Assembly (NCBI GenBank): GCA_944390945.1
Contig: CALXRV010000065.1
Span: 1 to 55,713 of the forward strand
Direction: 5' to 3'
Source of the DNA: an uncultured Clostridia bacterium
GTDB lineage: Bacteria; Bacillota; Dehalobacteriia; UBA4068
DNA length: 55,713 bases
The number at the start of each line of letters is the position of its first letter. Position 1 is the stretch's first letter. Made by a program: the position numbers and the translations under genes. The notes under the pieces are model-generated. The model did not search any database. It was not told the DNA's origin and saw only the letters and a list, made by a program, of their open reading frames with translations. Shown here in pieces: positions 32,903-42,865 of this stretch.

Positions 32903-33715
32903 TTATGCGTCAAACTGTGGCGCTGCACAGACCTTCCGTTGCAAGCGCTCGTCATAAAACAGTTTCAGCGGCGTTTCATATAATTCGCTCAATGCATGCT
33001 CCTGCAGGATATCCACATCCCGTCCGGCCTGCAGACGTCCTGTGCGGTCAAGCACCGCGACCTGATCCTGCAACAATAAGGCATGATCCGGATTATGCGT
33101 AGTCAGGATCACACCATACCCTTCTTCTTTCAGGCTGCGGATCGTCTTCAATACCTTGATCTGATTGCCATAATCCAGATGCGCTGTCGGTTCGTCCATC
33201 AGGATAAAGGCCGGCCGCTGTGCCAGTGCCCGGGCGATAGAAACCTGCTGACGCTCGCCACCGCTGATCTGGCTATAGGAACGGTTGCAAAGTTTTTCAA
33301 TACCCATTCGCCGGATGCTTTCCATCGCCATATCATAATGCTCCTGCTTCGGCCGGGAAAACGTTCCCAAGCGCGGCGCGCAACCGGTAACAACATAGTC
33401 GAGCACAGAAAAATCAAAGGTGGGGACGATGATCTGCGGCACATAACCGATTTCCTTCGCCACCTCGCGCAGCGGGATGCGTCGGATATCCCTGCCGTTG
33501 AGCAAAATCTCGCCACGTTCCGGCGCAATCAGATTCGCCAGGCAATTGAGAAAGGTCGTCTTCCCCGCCCCGTTGGGACCCAAAATCGAAACGATCTCTC
33601 CACTGCGGAAAGAAAAGGAAACGTCCTGCAAAATTGTACGGCCCCGTTCATAGGCATAAAAAAGATGCCGCCCTTCAATCTGCGAAAGCTGTGTATTGCA
33701 TCTGTTTTCCGTCAT
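32903..33715 (-). CDS. Iron-chelate/cobalamin-type ABC transporter, ATPase (FecE/FhuC-like)
   Basis: A 270-residue ABC ATPase with Walker A GPNGAGKT (residues about 45-52), Q-loop VPQIIVP, signature SQISGGERQQVSIARAL, Walker B FILMDEPTAHLD and H-loop TTHNPDHA. The family imports iron-siderophores, haem, cobalamin or related metal chelates together with a FecCD permease and a lipoprotein receptor. The start codon immediately follows the permease stop (TGA-ATG). The last 30 residues contain no domain I recognise. The transported molecule cannot be read from the sequence. Confidence 0.93.
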   Translation of the reverse strand: MTENRCNTQLSQIEGRHLFYAYERGRTILQDVSFSFRSGEIVSILGPNGAGKTTFLNCLANLIAPERGEILLNGRDIRRIPLREVAKEIGYVPQIIVPTFDFSVLDYVVTGCAPRLGTFSRPKQEHYDMAMESIRRMGIEKLCNRSYSQISGGERQQVSIARALAQRPAFILMDEPTAHLDYGNQIKVLKTIRSLKEEGYGVILTTHNPDHALLLQDQVAVLDRTGRLQAGRDVDILQEHALSELYETPLKLFYDERLQRKVCAAPQFDA

Positions 33716-34732
33716 TCACATCACCCGGGCTTTCTGTTTCCAAAGCAGCCACGCATAGAGCGGCGCCCCAATTAACCCAGTTAAAATTGAGAGTGGCACC
33801 TCCAGCGAAGTGATGTTGCGCGCGACCGTATCGATTACCAACAGGAAAAGACCGCCCATCAGCATCGCGCAGGGAATCATCTTCGTATTGTCCGAACCAA
33901 CCACCAACCTCCCCAGATGTGGAATGATCAGCCCAATCCAACCAATACTGCCGCTGACGCAGACGGCAGAAGCCGTCATCAAACTGGAAGCAATGATGGC
34001 GCTACCACGCAGCCATTTCAGATTGACGCCAAGCGTCTTCGCCTCGCTCTCCCCAAAAGAAAGGATATTGAGCCGCCAGGAGAGCAGGACCAGAAGCGTA
34101 GCGCAGACGAGGAAGATCGGCAGCATATACAACAGCGTATCCATCTTCACCGCCTGAATCGAACCCATCTGCCAGTAGACGATCGATGAAAGTTCCGTAT
34201 CCTCCTCCGCAATGAATTTCAATACGCCCAGCAACGCATCCATCAGGCCGCCGATGATGATACCGGAAAGGACCAGCATCAGATTAGAGCCATTCTTCAG
34301 CAGCTTTGGGATCGCCGTAGCCAGAAGCACTGAAACCAGGCCAACAACAAATGCGCACAGTTGCCGGCCGAAAATCGACGCGCCAAGCAGAATCGCGCCA
34401 GCAGCGCCGACAGTAGCTCCCGACGATACGCCTAAAATATCCGGAGAAACAAGCGGGTTTTTGAATACGCTCTGATACACTGCGCCGGAAAGCGAAAGAC
34501 AGGCCCCGATGATGATCGCCCCCAGAATGCGGGGAATGCGCAGGACAAAAATCACATTTTCCATCGCAGCATTGTCAGTGCTGCCCTGCATGCGGCTGAG
34601 AATCGCGCCGAAAGCATCGAGCGGATTAATTGAATACCGCCCGATGCACAGCGCGATAATGCTGGTGATGACCAGCGCAACCACCAGAGCCAGCATGACC
34701 AGACGATAGGATCGCAGCGAGGTCATGTGCAA
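33716..34732 (-). CDS. Iron-chelate/cobalamin-type ABC transporter, permease (FecCD family)
   Basis: The 338-residue, highly hydrophobic protein has about ten membrane helices. FecCD marks are LRIPRILGAIIIGACLSLSGAVYQSVFKNPLVSPDILGVSSGA near the N-terminus and GSIGWIGLIIPHLGRLVVGSDNTKMIP near residue 260, the loop that contacts the ATPase. TTG 34732 lies 6 bases after GGAGG, ATG 34726 lies 12 bases after it; I prefer TTG although either is possible. It lies 18 bases after the binding-protein gene. Confidence 0.93.
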   Translation of the reverse strand: MHMTSLRSYRLVMLALVVALVITSIIALCIGRYSINPLDAFGAILSRMQGSTDNAAMENVIFVLRIPRILGAIIIGACLSLSGAVYQSVFKNPLVSPDILGVSSGATVGAAGAILLGASIFGRQLCAFVVGLVSVLLATAIPKLLKNGSNLMLVLSGIIIGGLMDALLGVLKFIAEEDTELSSIVYWQMGSIQAVKMDTLLYMLPIFLVCATLLVLLSWRLNILSFGESEAKTLGVNLKWLRGSAIIASSLMTASAVCVSGSIGWIGLIIPHLGRLVVGSDNTKMIPCAMLMGGLFLLVIDTVARNITSLEVPLSILTGLIGAPLYAWLLWKQKARVM

Positions 34733-34750
34733 CGCCTACCTCCAGCCAAA

Positions 34751-35878
34751 TTACTGTACAATACCGATCTGTTCTTCGGTAAAGGTCTGACCGTAAATCA
34801 GATCATAAAGCGCGTTAACGTCTTCGATCAGTTCTTCATAGGAATAAAGATCCGGATGCAGGTTATAAGCAGCCCAGCATACACCAAGGCAAGCGCTGGC
34901 GGTGGGATAATCCCAGGGTTCCAGCGCAGAGGGGAAGGAGTAGACTGCGCCGTTCTGTACAGCGGCCACGCTGGAAAATTCCGGTGCGTTCAGCACATCG
35001 TCCACCGTATAATCCGCATAAGCCGGAATCCAGATCACTTCCGGGTTCCAAGCGATGATTTCCTCTGCACTAACCTCAGCGAAATCGCCCAGAACATCAA
35101 CGCCTTCCACCGCATTCACGCCGCCGGCCGTTTCCATAATATCGCTCTGGATCATGGCACCAGGCGCAACAGAATACATGCTACTGCCACCCAGGAACAT
35201 GACGGTGGGTTTCTCCTCATCAGCAACGCTGGCCGTACGTTCCTCCACTTTTGCGATCAGCTCATCAAATTTCGCAATGATATCTTCCGCACGCTGCGGC
35301 TCATTCACAACCGTACCCATCAAGGTCAACGCGGTACGGATCGTATCATAGCTTTCTGTGGAAGAAAGGATGACGATGGAAGGAATATCCACTGCCGCGA
35401 ATTCCTCTGCCAGATAAGCGAAGCGCTCCGGCAGAATCGCCATATCAGCTCCGGTTTCCAGAACGGTTTCGTAGTTAATCTCTTTGCCTTTGCCGATCTG
35501 CGTTACATCCTGCAGTTCCGGATAAACATAGGAATACAGCTCATCTGCCATTTCCTTGTTCCCAAAACCAACCAGATACTTTCCGCCGCCGCCCAGTACG
35601 ATCGCCGCATTCAGCGTCGGATTATGCGTACCGACCAATTTGGTATGCGGGCCTTCCAACGTGATCTCATTGCCGATCGCATCTGTGATCGTCACCGGAT
35701 ATTCAATACCGGCAGCAACTTCTTCTTCCGCAGACTCTTCTTCTACCGTACCAGATTCTTCAGTTGTAGCAGGGTCTTCCGTCCCCTGTTCTGTCTCGGG
35801 CGTTTCCGTTTCCTGCCCGCAGGCAGCAAAAACGAAGATCATCCCCACAGCGAGCAACAAAACCAGCAGCTTTTTCAT
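34751..35878 (-). CDS. ABC transporter substrate-binding lipoprotein (class III, FecB-like)
   Basis: A 375-residue lipoprotein: signal peptide MKKLLVLLLAVGMIFVFAAC with lipobox cysteine at 20, then a long acidic linker rich in Glu/Thr (about residues 21-60), then a periplasmic-binding-protein fold of the PF01497 type (YPVTITDAIGNEITLEGPHTKLVG; DMAILPERFAYLAEEFAAVDIPSIVI; GGSSMYSVAPGAMIQSDIMETAGGVNAVEGV; IAWNPEVIWIPAYADYTV). The linker would hold the receptor off the membrane. AAAGGAG lies 8 bases before ATG 35878. Ligands in this class include siderophores, haem, cobalamin and molybdate. Confidence 0.92.
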   Translation of the reverse strand: MKKLLVLLLAVGMIFVFAACGQETETPETEQGTEDPATTEESGTVEEESAEEEVAAGIEYPVTITDAIGNEITLEGPHTKLVGTHNPTLNAAIVLGGGGKYLVGFGNKEMADELYSYVYPELQDVTQIGKGKEINYETVLETGADMAILPERFAYLAEEFAAVDIPSIVILSSTESYDTIRTALTLMGTVVNEPQRAEDIIAKFDELIAKVEERTASVADEEKPTVMFLGGSSMYSVAPGAMIQSDIMETAGGVNAVEGVDVLGDFAEVSAEEIIAWNPEVIWIPAYADYTVDDVLNAPEFSSVAAVQNGAVYSFPSALEPWDYPTASACLGVCWAAYNLHPDLYSYEELIEDVNALYDLIYGQTFTEEQIGIVQ

Positions 35879-36280
35879 TTTCTTTTCTCCTTTGCAAATG
35901 ATAGCAGGCGATGCCGTTTCCAGCAACACCCTGTCGGGGTGTCTGCATTGTGTTTCCACTTTAGCAGACGACCCTCGGAAATATATGAAAACCGCAGCAG
36001 TTCCAATCCATTCAAGCCGCTGCGAATTCCATATCAGGAAAGAGAAAAAGCAAACTTAAATCAAATACATAACGGTATGAAAGTTTAAAACAGAACAAAG
36101 ATGCATGCCAATTAGTGCGGCAAACTGCCTTCCAACATGGCAATGATACCACAATTCCCTGACCGGGACAACAGATTCCCCGAATATTTTTTATTATAAT
36201 ATCGGTGGTTCCTGCGAAAATCAAAAAGAAACGGCATATTCTTTCTTTCCCGCCGCCATCGTGCAATGCTTGCGGCAGCA
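35879..36280 (-). other. Leader and intergenic DNA upstream of the ABC importer
   Basis: About 265 bases separate the promoter (36143-36171) from the binding-protein start. The leader holds a small ACACCC-GGGTGT hairpin at 35926-35942 and an AT-rich stretch, but nothing matching a cobalamin riboswitch, T-box or other leader I know. A long open frame on the plus strand here is antisense to the importer gene and unsupported. Confidence 0.5.
36143..36171 (-). promoter_or_regulatory. Promoter of the FecBCD-type importer
   Basis: Minus strand: TTGTCC (36166-36171), 17-base spacer, TATCAT (36143-36148). No Fur or DtxR-like palindrome overlaps it as far as I can see. Confidence 0.5.
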
Positions 36281-36316
36281 ACAAAAAAAGCCCGCGCCTC
36301 CCAAACCGGGGCGCGG
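36281..36316 (-). terminator. Rho-independent terminator of the purine operon
   Basis: GCCCGCGCC (36288-36296) and GGCGCGGGC (36308-36316) form a perfect 9-bp GC stem; the minus strand continues TTTTTTT. It lies 39 bases after the purB stop and ends the purine operon. Confidence 0.92.
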
Positions 36317-36354
36317 GCATGTCAGCTTCAAACAAATTTTATCCCGATATGCGA

Positions 36355-37791
36355 TCAGACGCGCAGCTCGCCTGCCTGCGGCAGGCTGTCGTATGCGGCA
36401 AGTAGCGGATGCACCGTCTCCTGCAGGAATTCCGTCACCTGTTCGGCAGAACGGCCAGTAAACAGCTTCGGATCGAGCAAGCTGTCGATCTCTGCACGCG
36501 ACAGCCCAAAGCTTGCATCCGCTGCGATCCGCTCAATCAGATCGTTCTGCTTCCCTTCCTGCTTAACAGCAGCGGCAGCAGCATGCGAATGCACACGCAA
36601 CCGTTCATGCAACGCCTGACGATCTCCGCCCTTCTCCACCGCACGCATCAAAATGTTTTCCGTCGCCATAAAAGGTAATTTCTCTAATACGCGACGGCGA
36701 ATGACCAATGGGTTGACGACCAGACCGGCGCTGACATTGCGCCAGATTTCCAGAATTGCATCCACGGCAAGAAACGCCTCGGAGACCGCGATTCGCTTAT
36801 TGGCAGAATCATCCAGTGTGCGCTCCATCCACTGCGTGGAAGCGGTCAAAGCCGGGTTCAGGCTATCCGTGATTACATATCGTGCCAGCGCACAGATCCG
36901 TTCACTGCGCATTGGGTTGCGTTTGTAGGGCATGGCGGAAGAACCAATTTGATTTTTTTCAAATGGTTCTTCCATCTCTTCGAAGGATTGCAAAATGCGC
37001 AGGTCATTGGCAAATTTGGATGCGCTCTGCGCAATGCCGGAAAGCGCTGCCAACAGGTAGGCGTCCACCTTTCGGCTATAGGTCTGGCCGGAAATCGGCA
37101 CACAGGCGGAAAAACCCATTTCCGCAGCAATATCTGCTTCCACCTGCCGCACCTTTTCGCTGTCGCCGTGAAACAACTCCATAAAACTGGCCTGCGTACC
37201 GGTTGTACCTTTGGAACCGAGCAGCTGCAGCGTATCCTCACGGTACTTCAACTCGGCATGATCCAGCGTCAGCTCATAAAGCCAGATTGCAGCCCGTTTG
37301 CCGACTGTCGTCAGCTGGGCCGGCTGCAGATGCGTATAAGCGAGGCAGGGCATCTCCCGATATTCGTCAGCAAAGGCAGCTAAATTGGCGATCACCGCCG
37401 CCAATTTTTGCCGCAGCAGGCGACAGGCCTCGCGCATGATGATGATATCGGTATTATCACCGACATAGCAGGAGGTCGCCCCCAGATGGATGATCGGCTC
37501 CGCCTGTGGGCATTGCTGGCCAAAGGCATAAACATGCGCCATCACATCATGTCGGACCTCGCGCTCACGCGCCTCTGCCACAGCATAATTGATCTCTTCG
37601 AGATGCGCCTCCATCTCTGCAATCTGCTCATCACGAATCGGCAACCCCTGCTTTTGTTCCGCACGCGCCAGGGCAACCCATAAGCGGCGCCAGGTCTTGA
37701 ATTTGAAGGCCTCGGAAAACAGATACTGCATCTCCGCGCTGGCATAGCGTGTGGAAAATACCGAATTATATTGTTCTCTGTTGCGTTCCAT
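36355..37791 (-). CDS. purB: Adenylosuccinate lyase
   Basis: The 478-residue lyase catalyses step 8 of purine synthesis (SAICAR to AICAR plus fumarate) and also the last step to AMP. The fumarase-superfamily signature GSSAMPYKRNPMRSERI is clear; other marks are the THLQPAQLTTVGKR region with the catalytic histidine and LGATSCYVGDNTD. ATG 37791 is preceded by AGAGGAGG; the longer frame to 37932 overlaps purL and is not family-like. It lies 19 bases after purL and is the last gene before the operon terminator. No purA is present. Confidence 0.97.
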   Translation of the reverse strand: MERNREQYNSVFSTRYASAEMQYLFSEAFKFKTWRRLWVALARAEQKQGLPIRDEQIAEMEAHLEEINYAVAEAREREVRHDVMAHVYAFGQQCPQAEPIIHLGATSCYVGDNTDIIIMREACRLLRQKLAAVIANLAAFADEYREMPCLAYTHLQPAQLTTVGKRAAIWLYELTLDHAELKYREDTLQLLGSKGTTGTQASFMELFHGDSEKVRQVEADIAAEMGFSACVPISGQTYSRKVDAYLLAALSGIAQSASKFANDLRILQSFEEMEEPFEKNQIGSSAMPYKRNPMRSERICALARYVITDSLNPALTASTQWMERTLDDSANKRIAVSEAFLAVDAILEIWRNVSAGLVVNPLVIRRRVLEKLPFMATENILMRAVEKGGDRQALHERLRVHSHAAAAAVKQEGKQNDLIERIAADASFGLSRAEIDSLLDPKLFTGRSAEQVTEFLQETVHPLLAAYDSLPQAGELRV

Positions 37792-37810
37792 ACCGTCCTC
37801 CTCTTCCAGC

Positions 37811-40800
37811 TTACTGCCGGAAATAATCCACCGCGCCGCGGAAAAGGCGTGTCTGTGTTTCACCCGGCACATTGCGCAGCAGGCCGCTGCCAGCGCGCTC
37901 TGGATGCCCCATACGGCCAAAGACACGGCCATCCGGCGAAGTGATCGCCTCTACCGCCATATAGGAGCCGTTGGGATTATACTGAATATCCATGCTCGGC
38001 TTACCATCCAGATCAACATATTGTTCGGCGATCTGGCCATTCAGCGCCAACTGCGTAAACAGCTCCGGCGAACAGATAAAGCGGCCTTCACCATGCGAAA
38101 TGGCAACTGTTTCCACTTCGTCAAGGTGATAATGCATCAGCCATGGCGAACGCAATGACGACACGCGTACGCGCACCAGCTTTGACTGATGGCGGCCAAT
38201 TGTATTATACGTCAATGTCGGCGCAGCTGCTGAAGGCGGCATGATGCGGCCAAAGGGAACCAGCCCCAGCTTGATCAGCGCCTGGAACCCATTGCAAATG
38301 CCGAGCACCAGGCCGTCGCGCTGCTCCAGCAGGGCGGAAACCGCCTCCACCAGGCGCGCGTCGCGGAAGAAAGCGGTAATAAATTTGCCTGAACCATCCG
38401 GCTCATCGCCGCCGGAAAAACCGCCAGGAAAAGCGAGGATCTGAGAGCGCTCCAGCGCTGCCGCCACGGCCTGCAACGATTCGGCGATCGCCTGCGGCGT
38501 CAGATTGCGAATGACGAGGATCTCCGGATCCGCACCAGCACGGGCAAAGGCACGCGCCGTATCATATTCGCAGTTCGTTCCCGGAAAAGCGGGGATCAGC
38601 ACATGCGGTTTCGCATGTCCCACCCTTGGTGCCAGCAGGCCGCGTTCCCCGTAGCGCACGGTCACCGGTTCTTCTGCCTGCGTCACACTGCAGCAGGGAT
38701 AAACGTCCTCCAGCCTCTGCTCATAAATCTTAGACAACTCTTCCAGCGCAACTTCCTCTCCGGCGCAGGAGATGACCGGCAACTCTGTCACCCTGCCCAG
38801 CAACGGTGAGGCAGAAGGCACATCCGCCGCCAACTCCAACAATATTGCACCATAACAGGGTTCGGAAAGCTCCGCAGGATCACAACCTTCGGCAAAGGCA
38901 AAGCCCAGACCGTTGCCAAAGCACATTTTCATCACAGCGGCCGCTACCCCGCCAAAAGCCGGCGCATAGGCGCTGACCGCTTTTTTCTCCGCCAGTAGGC
39001 GCAAAGCCTGTCTAAACACCTGACGCTGGCTTTCCGGCTGCGGCAGGCCGTCCGCGTCCAGGGATGGACGCAACAATACGACCTGATTGCCAGCCTGTTT
39101 GAATTCCGGCGAAACAATACGATCCGCTTGCCCCATTGCCACAGCAAAGGAGATCAACGTCGGCGGAACATCCAGCTGTTCAAAACTGCCGCTCATCGAA
39201 TCCTTACCACCGATCGCCGCCACACCGAAATCGAGCTGTGCACTCAACGCACCGAGCAGCGCAGCAAATGGCAACCCCCAACGCTCCGGCTGCTGGCCGG
39301 GTTTGGGGAAATATTCCTGGAAAGAAAGCCAGCACTGGCTGAGATCTGCCCCGGCGCTGACCAGTTTCGCCAACGAGCTGACGACGGCAAGATACGCGCC
39401 GGCATATGGGTCTGCACTGCTCAATGCCGGATCAAACCCATAGCTCATCAAAGAACAGGTATTGGTTTCGCCGGAAGCCAGCGGCAGCTTGGCCGCCATC
39501 ACCTGTAACGGCGTGCGCTGATATTTACCGCCAAAAGGCATCAGCACGCTGCCCGCGCCCACGGTAGAATCAAAACGCTCCGCCAGACCACGCCGTGAAC
39601 AGATATTCAGATCTCCGGCAAGGGTACGCATCAAAGCGCCAAAACTCTCTGGTGGCTGCACCGATGCCTGCGTTTTAGGCGCTGCGGCAGCGATCTTCAT
39701 CTCTTTTGGCGCACCATTGCTGTCAAGAAATTCACGGGAGAGATCAACGATCGTCTGGCCGCGCCATTGCATGCGCAGGCGCGGTTCCGCCTGTACGCGT
39801 GCAACAACAGTCGCCTCCAGGTTTTCCGCTTCTGCCAGCGCACGGAAAGCATCCAGATCCTGTGGCGCCAACACGACAGCCATCCGCTCTTGCGATTCGC
39901 TGATCGCAAGCTCGGTTCCATCCAGCCCTTCATACTTTTTCGGCACTGCGTCCAGATCAATCTCCAAACCAGGCGCCAGCTCACCGATGGCCACAGAAAC
40001 GCCGCCTGCGCCAAAATCATTACAACGCTTGATCAGGCGTGCAGCTTCCGCGTGGCGGAATAGCCGCTGCAGCTTACGCTCCTCCGGTGCATTGCCCTTT
40101 TGCACCTCTGCGCCACAGCTGGTCAGCGAACCGCTGTCATGCGATTTTGAAGAACCCGTCGCTCCGCCGCAGCCATCGCGTCCGGTACGACCGCCAAGCA
40201 GCAGTACCAGATCGCCTGCGGTCGGCTGCTCCCGTCGCACATTTTCCGCTGGCGCGGCAGCGATCACTGCGCCGACCTCCATTCGCTTGGCGATATAGCC
40301 GGGATGATATACCTCGTCCACCAGGCCGGTCGCTACGCCAATCTGATTGCCGTAAGAAGCATAACCTTGCGCTGCAGCAGTGACAATCCGCCGCTGCGGC
40401 AGCTTACCCGGCAAAGTCTCCTCAACCGGACGGGTCGGGTCTCCGGCGCCGGTCAAACGCATCGCCTGATAAACATATCCGCGGCCGGAAAGCGGGTCGC
40501 GGATCGCGCCGCCGATGCAGGTTGCCGCGCCACCGAAAGGCTCGATTTCCGTCGGATGATTATGCGTTTCGTTCTTGAACAGCAAGAGCCAGGGTTCTTT
40601 TTTGCCATCCACATCTGCCTCGATACGAACCGTACAGGCATTGACTTCCTCAGATTCATCCAGCGCTAGCAGCAAGCCCTGGCGTTTAAGATATTTTGCG
40701 CCAATCGTCGCCATATCCATCAGACAGACTGGCTTTTTCACCGCCAATTCCTCACGCAGACGCAGATAACGCTGATAAGCGCGCGCTACCTTGCTGTCAG

Positions 40801-41509
40801 CGATCTCCGCATCCGTCAATATGGTCGAAAAGGTGGTATGCCGGCAATGGTCGGACCAGTAAGTATCAATCATCCGCAGCTCGGTCAGGCTGGGATCCCG
40901 CCCCTCTTCCTGAAAATACTGTTGACAAAAGGCGAGATCATCCGCATCCATCGCCAGGCCATATGCCTGGATCATCCGTTGCCGGCCGGCTGCATCCATC
41001 GTGCCAAAGCCATTCAGACGAGCCACATCCGGCGGTACCGGATGCTCCTGCGCCAGCGTTTCCGGCAATTCTAGCACGGCTTCGCGGCATTCCACCGGAT
41101 TGATAAGGTGCTTCTTCACCGTTGCCAGCTCAGCTTCGCTCAGCGCGCCGTAAAGCAGGTAGACCTTGGCCGTTGCCACCGCCGGCCGTTGGCCGCCGGA
41201 AATGAACTGAATGCACTGCGAACAGGAATCTGCCCGCTGATCGAACTGACCAGGCAGATATTCCACAGCAAATACCGCATCTGCATCCTGTGGCAGGCTC
41301 TCCCAAACACGATCCGTCTGCGGCTCAGCAAAAACGGTATCGCGGCAGGCGGCAAACAGCGCCGCGTCAATACCTTCGATATCATAACGGTTGAGCAGGC
41401 GTAGTCCAGTCAGGCTTTCCACCTGCAAAAACTCTTTCAGCTCCTTATGGAGCGCAGCCGCCTCCACAGCAAATCCCGGCTGCTTTTCCACATACAGACG
41501 GTAGATCAT
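37811..41509 (-). CDS. purL: Phosphoribosylformylglycinamidine synthase, single-chain form
   Basis: This 1232-residue enzyme performs step 4 (FGAR to FGAM, using ATP and glutamine). It is the long form with PurS-like N-terminus, two AIRS-type synthetase halves (LFKNETHNHPTEIEPFGGAATCIGGAIRD in the first; GGKDSMSGSF in the second) and a C-terminal class I glutaminase (LIPAFPGTNCEYD; FPGGFSGGDEPDG; nucleophile in LVLGICNGFQAL). Most Bacillus-type Firmicutes split this into PurS, PurQ and PurL; the fused form is common in Clostridia and Proteobacteria. ATG 41509, behind GGGGGA, lies 4 bases after the purD stop. Confidence 0.97.
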   Translation of the reverse strand: MIYRLYVEKQPGFAVEAAALHKELKEFLQVESLTGLRLLNRYDIEGIDAALFAACRDTVFAEPQTDRVWESLPQDADAVFAVEYLPGQFDQRADSCSQCIQFISGGQRPAVATAKVYLLYGALSEAELATVKKHLINPVECREAVLELPETLAQEHPVPPDVARLNGFGTMDAAGRQRMIQAYGLAMDADDLAFCQQYFQEEGRDPSLTELRMIDTYWSDHCRHTTFSTILTDAEIADSKVARAYQRYLRLREELAVKKPVCLMDMATIGAKYLKRQGLLLALDESEEVNACTVRIEADVDGKKEPWLLLFKNETHNHPTEIEPFGGAATCIGGAIRDPLSGRGYVYQAMRLTGAGDPTRPVEETLPGKLPQRRIVTAAAQGYASYGNQIGVATGLVDEVYHPGYIAKRMEVGAVIAAAPAENVRREQPTAGDLVLLLGGRTGRDGCGGATGSSKSHDSGSLTSCGAEVQKGNAPEERKLQRLFRHAEAARLIKRCNDFGAGGVSVAIGELAPGLEIDLDAVPKKYEGLDGTELAISESQERMAVVLAPQDLDAFRALAEAENLEATVVARVQAEPRLRMQWRGQTIVDLSREFLDSNGAPKEMKIAAAAPKTQASVQPPESFGALMRTLAGDLNICSRRGLAERFDSTVGAGSVLMPFGGKYQRTPLQVMAAKLPLASGETNTCSLMSYGFDPALSSADPYAGAYLAVVSSLAKLVSAGADLSQCWLSFQEYFPKPGQQPERWGLPFAALLGALSAQLDFGVAAIGGKDSMSGSFEQLDVPPTLISFAVAMGQADRIVSPEFKQAGNQVVLLRPSLDADGLPQPESQRQVFRQALRLLAEKKAVSAYAPAFGGVAAAVMKMCFGNGLGFAFAEGCDPAELSEPCYGAILLELAADVPSASPLLGRVTELPVISCAGEEVALEELSKIYEQRLEDVYPCCSVTQAEEPVTVRYGERGLLAPRVGHAKPHVLIPAFPGTNCEYDTARAFARAGADPEILVIRNLTPQAIAESLQAVAAALERSQILAFPGGFSGGDEPDGSGKFITAFFRDARLVEAVSALLEQRDGLVLGICNGFQALIKLGLVPFGRIMPPSAAAPTLTYNTIGRHQSKLVRVRVSSLRSPWLMHYHLDEVETVAISHGEGRFICSPELFTQLALNGQIAEQYVDLDGKPSMDIQYNPNGSYMAVEAITSPDGRVFGRMGHPERAGSGLLRNVPGETQTRLFRGAVDYFRQ

Positions 41510-41513
41510 CGTT

Positions 41514-42785
41514 TTATCCCCTTCCCCCTGCTTCCAACGCTCTTGCACCAATATCGCGGCGATAATACATCCCATCAAAATGAACGCCTTCTACCGCCCG
41601 GTAAGCAGCATCTATCGCTCCGCGCAGCGACGACGCCACGCAGGTCAGCCCAAGCACGCGGCCGCCTGCTGTCTCCAGGCCATATTCAGTAGCCCGCGTC
41701 CCGGCATGATAAACGATGGCATCGCCAATATCGCCGAATTCGATCGGTAATCCCTTTCGATACTGCTGTGGATAGCCGCCGGAAGCCACGACCAGACAGC
41801 AGGCATACTCCGCACGGAAGCTGACCGGTTGTTCTGCCAGCCTTCCTTCACGGCAGGCAAACATAATCTCCAGCAGATCCGTCTCCAGCAAAGGCAACAC
41901 CACCTGTGCTTCCGGATCGCCAAAACGGCAGTTGTACTCGATCACCTTTGGTCCATCCGGCGTCAGCATCAGTCCGAAATAGAGACAGCCGCAGAAAGGG
42001 CGTCCTTCTGCTGCCATCGCATCCACCGTCGGCTGGAAAATCTCCGCCATGCAGCGTGCCGCAATCTCCGGCGTATAATACGGATTTGGGGCAATGGTGC
42101 CCATCCCACCGGTATTCAGCCCCTGATCGCCATCCAGCGCGCGCTTATGATCCATGGAAGAGATCATCGGCCGTACGGTTTTGCCATCACAAAACGCCAG
42201 CACCGAGACCTCGGGACCGGTCAGAAACTCTTCGATCACCACGCGGGCGCCGCTCTTGCCAAAGCGCTGCCCGCTCATCATATCGATCACCGCAGCCTGC
42301 GCATCTTCCTGGGTTGCGGCAATAATCACGCCTTTGCCAAGTGCCAAACCGTCTGCCTTGATCACGATCGGGCAGTGCTGCTCCGCCAGATAACGCAGGG
42401 CCGCCTCTTGCTCGTCAAACACAGCAAAAGCTGCCGTCGGAATATGATACTTCTGCATCAGACGTTTGGCAAAGGATTTACTGCCTTCGATCATCGCCGC
42501 GCGCTGCGTCGGCCCAAAGCAGGGAATGCCAATCGCTTCCAGCCTGTCTACCAGGCCGGCAACCAGCGGATCATCCGGTGCAACCACGGCAAAATCTACC
42601 TGTTTCAGCTGCGCAAAGTTTACAATCTGGTCCAGATCCATCGCTGCGATCGGTTGGCATACGGCATCCGCCGCAATGCCACCATTGCCAGGTAAGGCAT
42701 AAATTGTATCGACCTGTGGATTTTTCCGCAGCTGCTTGATGATCGCATGCTCACGTCCGCCGCCGCCCACCACCAGGATATCCAT
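41514..42785 (-). CDS. purD: Phosphoribosylamine-glycine ligase
   Basis: A 423-residue ATP-grasp ligase for step 2, joining glycine to phosphoribosylamine. It opens MDILVVGGGGREHAIIKQL, and shows the ATP-grasp body (KADGLALGKGVIIAATQEDAQAAV) and metal ligands near VIEYNCRFGDPEAQVVLPLL. GGAGGAAG precedes ATG 42785. An 80-base gap separates it from the upstream AICAR transformylase gene; a short GCAGC-GTAT-GCTGC hairpin lies there. Confidence 0.97.
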   Translation of the reverse strand: MDILVVGGGGREHAIIKQLRKNPQVDTIYALPGNGGIAADAVCQPIAAMDLDQIVNFAQLKQVDFAVVAPDDPLVAGLVDRLEAIGIPCFGPTQRAAMIEGSKSFAKRLMQKYHIPTAAFAVFDEQEAALRYLAEQHCPIVIKADGLALGKGVIIAATQEDAQAAVIDMMSGQRFGKSGARVVIEEFLTGPEVSVLAFCDGKTVRPMISSMDHKRALDGDQGLNTGGMGTIAPNPYYTPEIAARCMAEIFQPTVDAMAAEGRPFCGCLYFGLMLTPDGPKVIEYNCRFGDPEAQVVLPLLETDLLEIMFACREGRLAEQPVSFRAEYACCLVVASGGYPQQYRKGLPIEFGDIGDAIVYHAGTRATEYGLETAGGRVLGLTCVASSLRGAIDAAYRAVEGVHFDGMYYRRDIGARALEAGGRG

Positions 42786-42865
42786 AACTTCCTCCAAAAT
42801 CTTGTTGTTTTATCTGAAGCGCAGCATACGCTGCCCAAGCACCATTCCGGGAAGCCCCGCCAAGC

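Noticed and set aside
34727..36088. 453-codon open frame on the plus strand
   Set aside because: Antisense to the substrate-binding lipoprotein gene, which has a signal peptide, lipobox and family motifs. The antisense product has none.
35879..36171. Cobalamin riboswitch upstream of the FecBCD-type importer
   Set aside because: The long leader prompted the check, but no B12 box-like element or matching stems were found.
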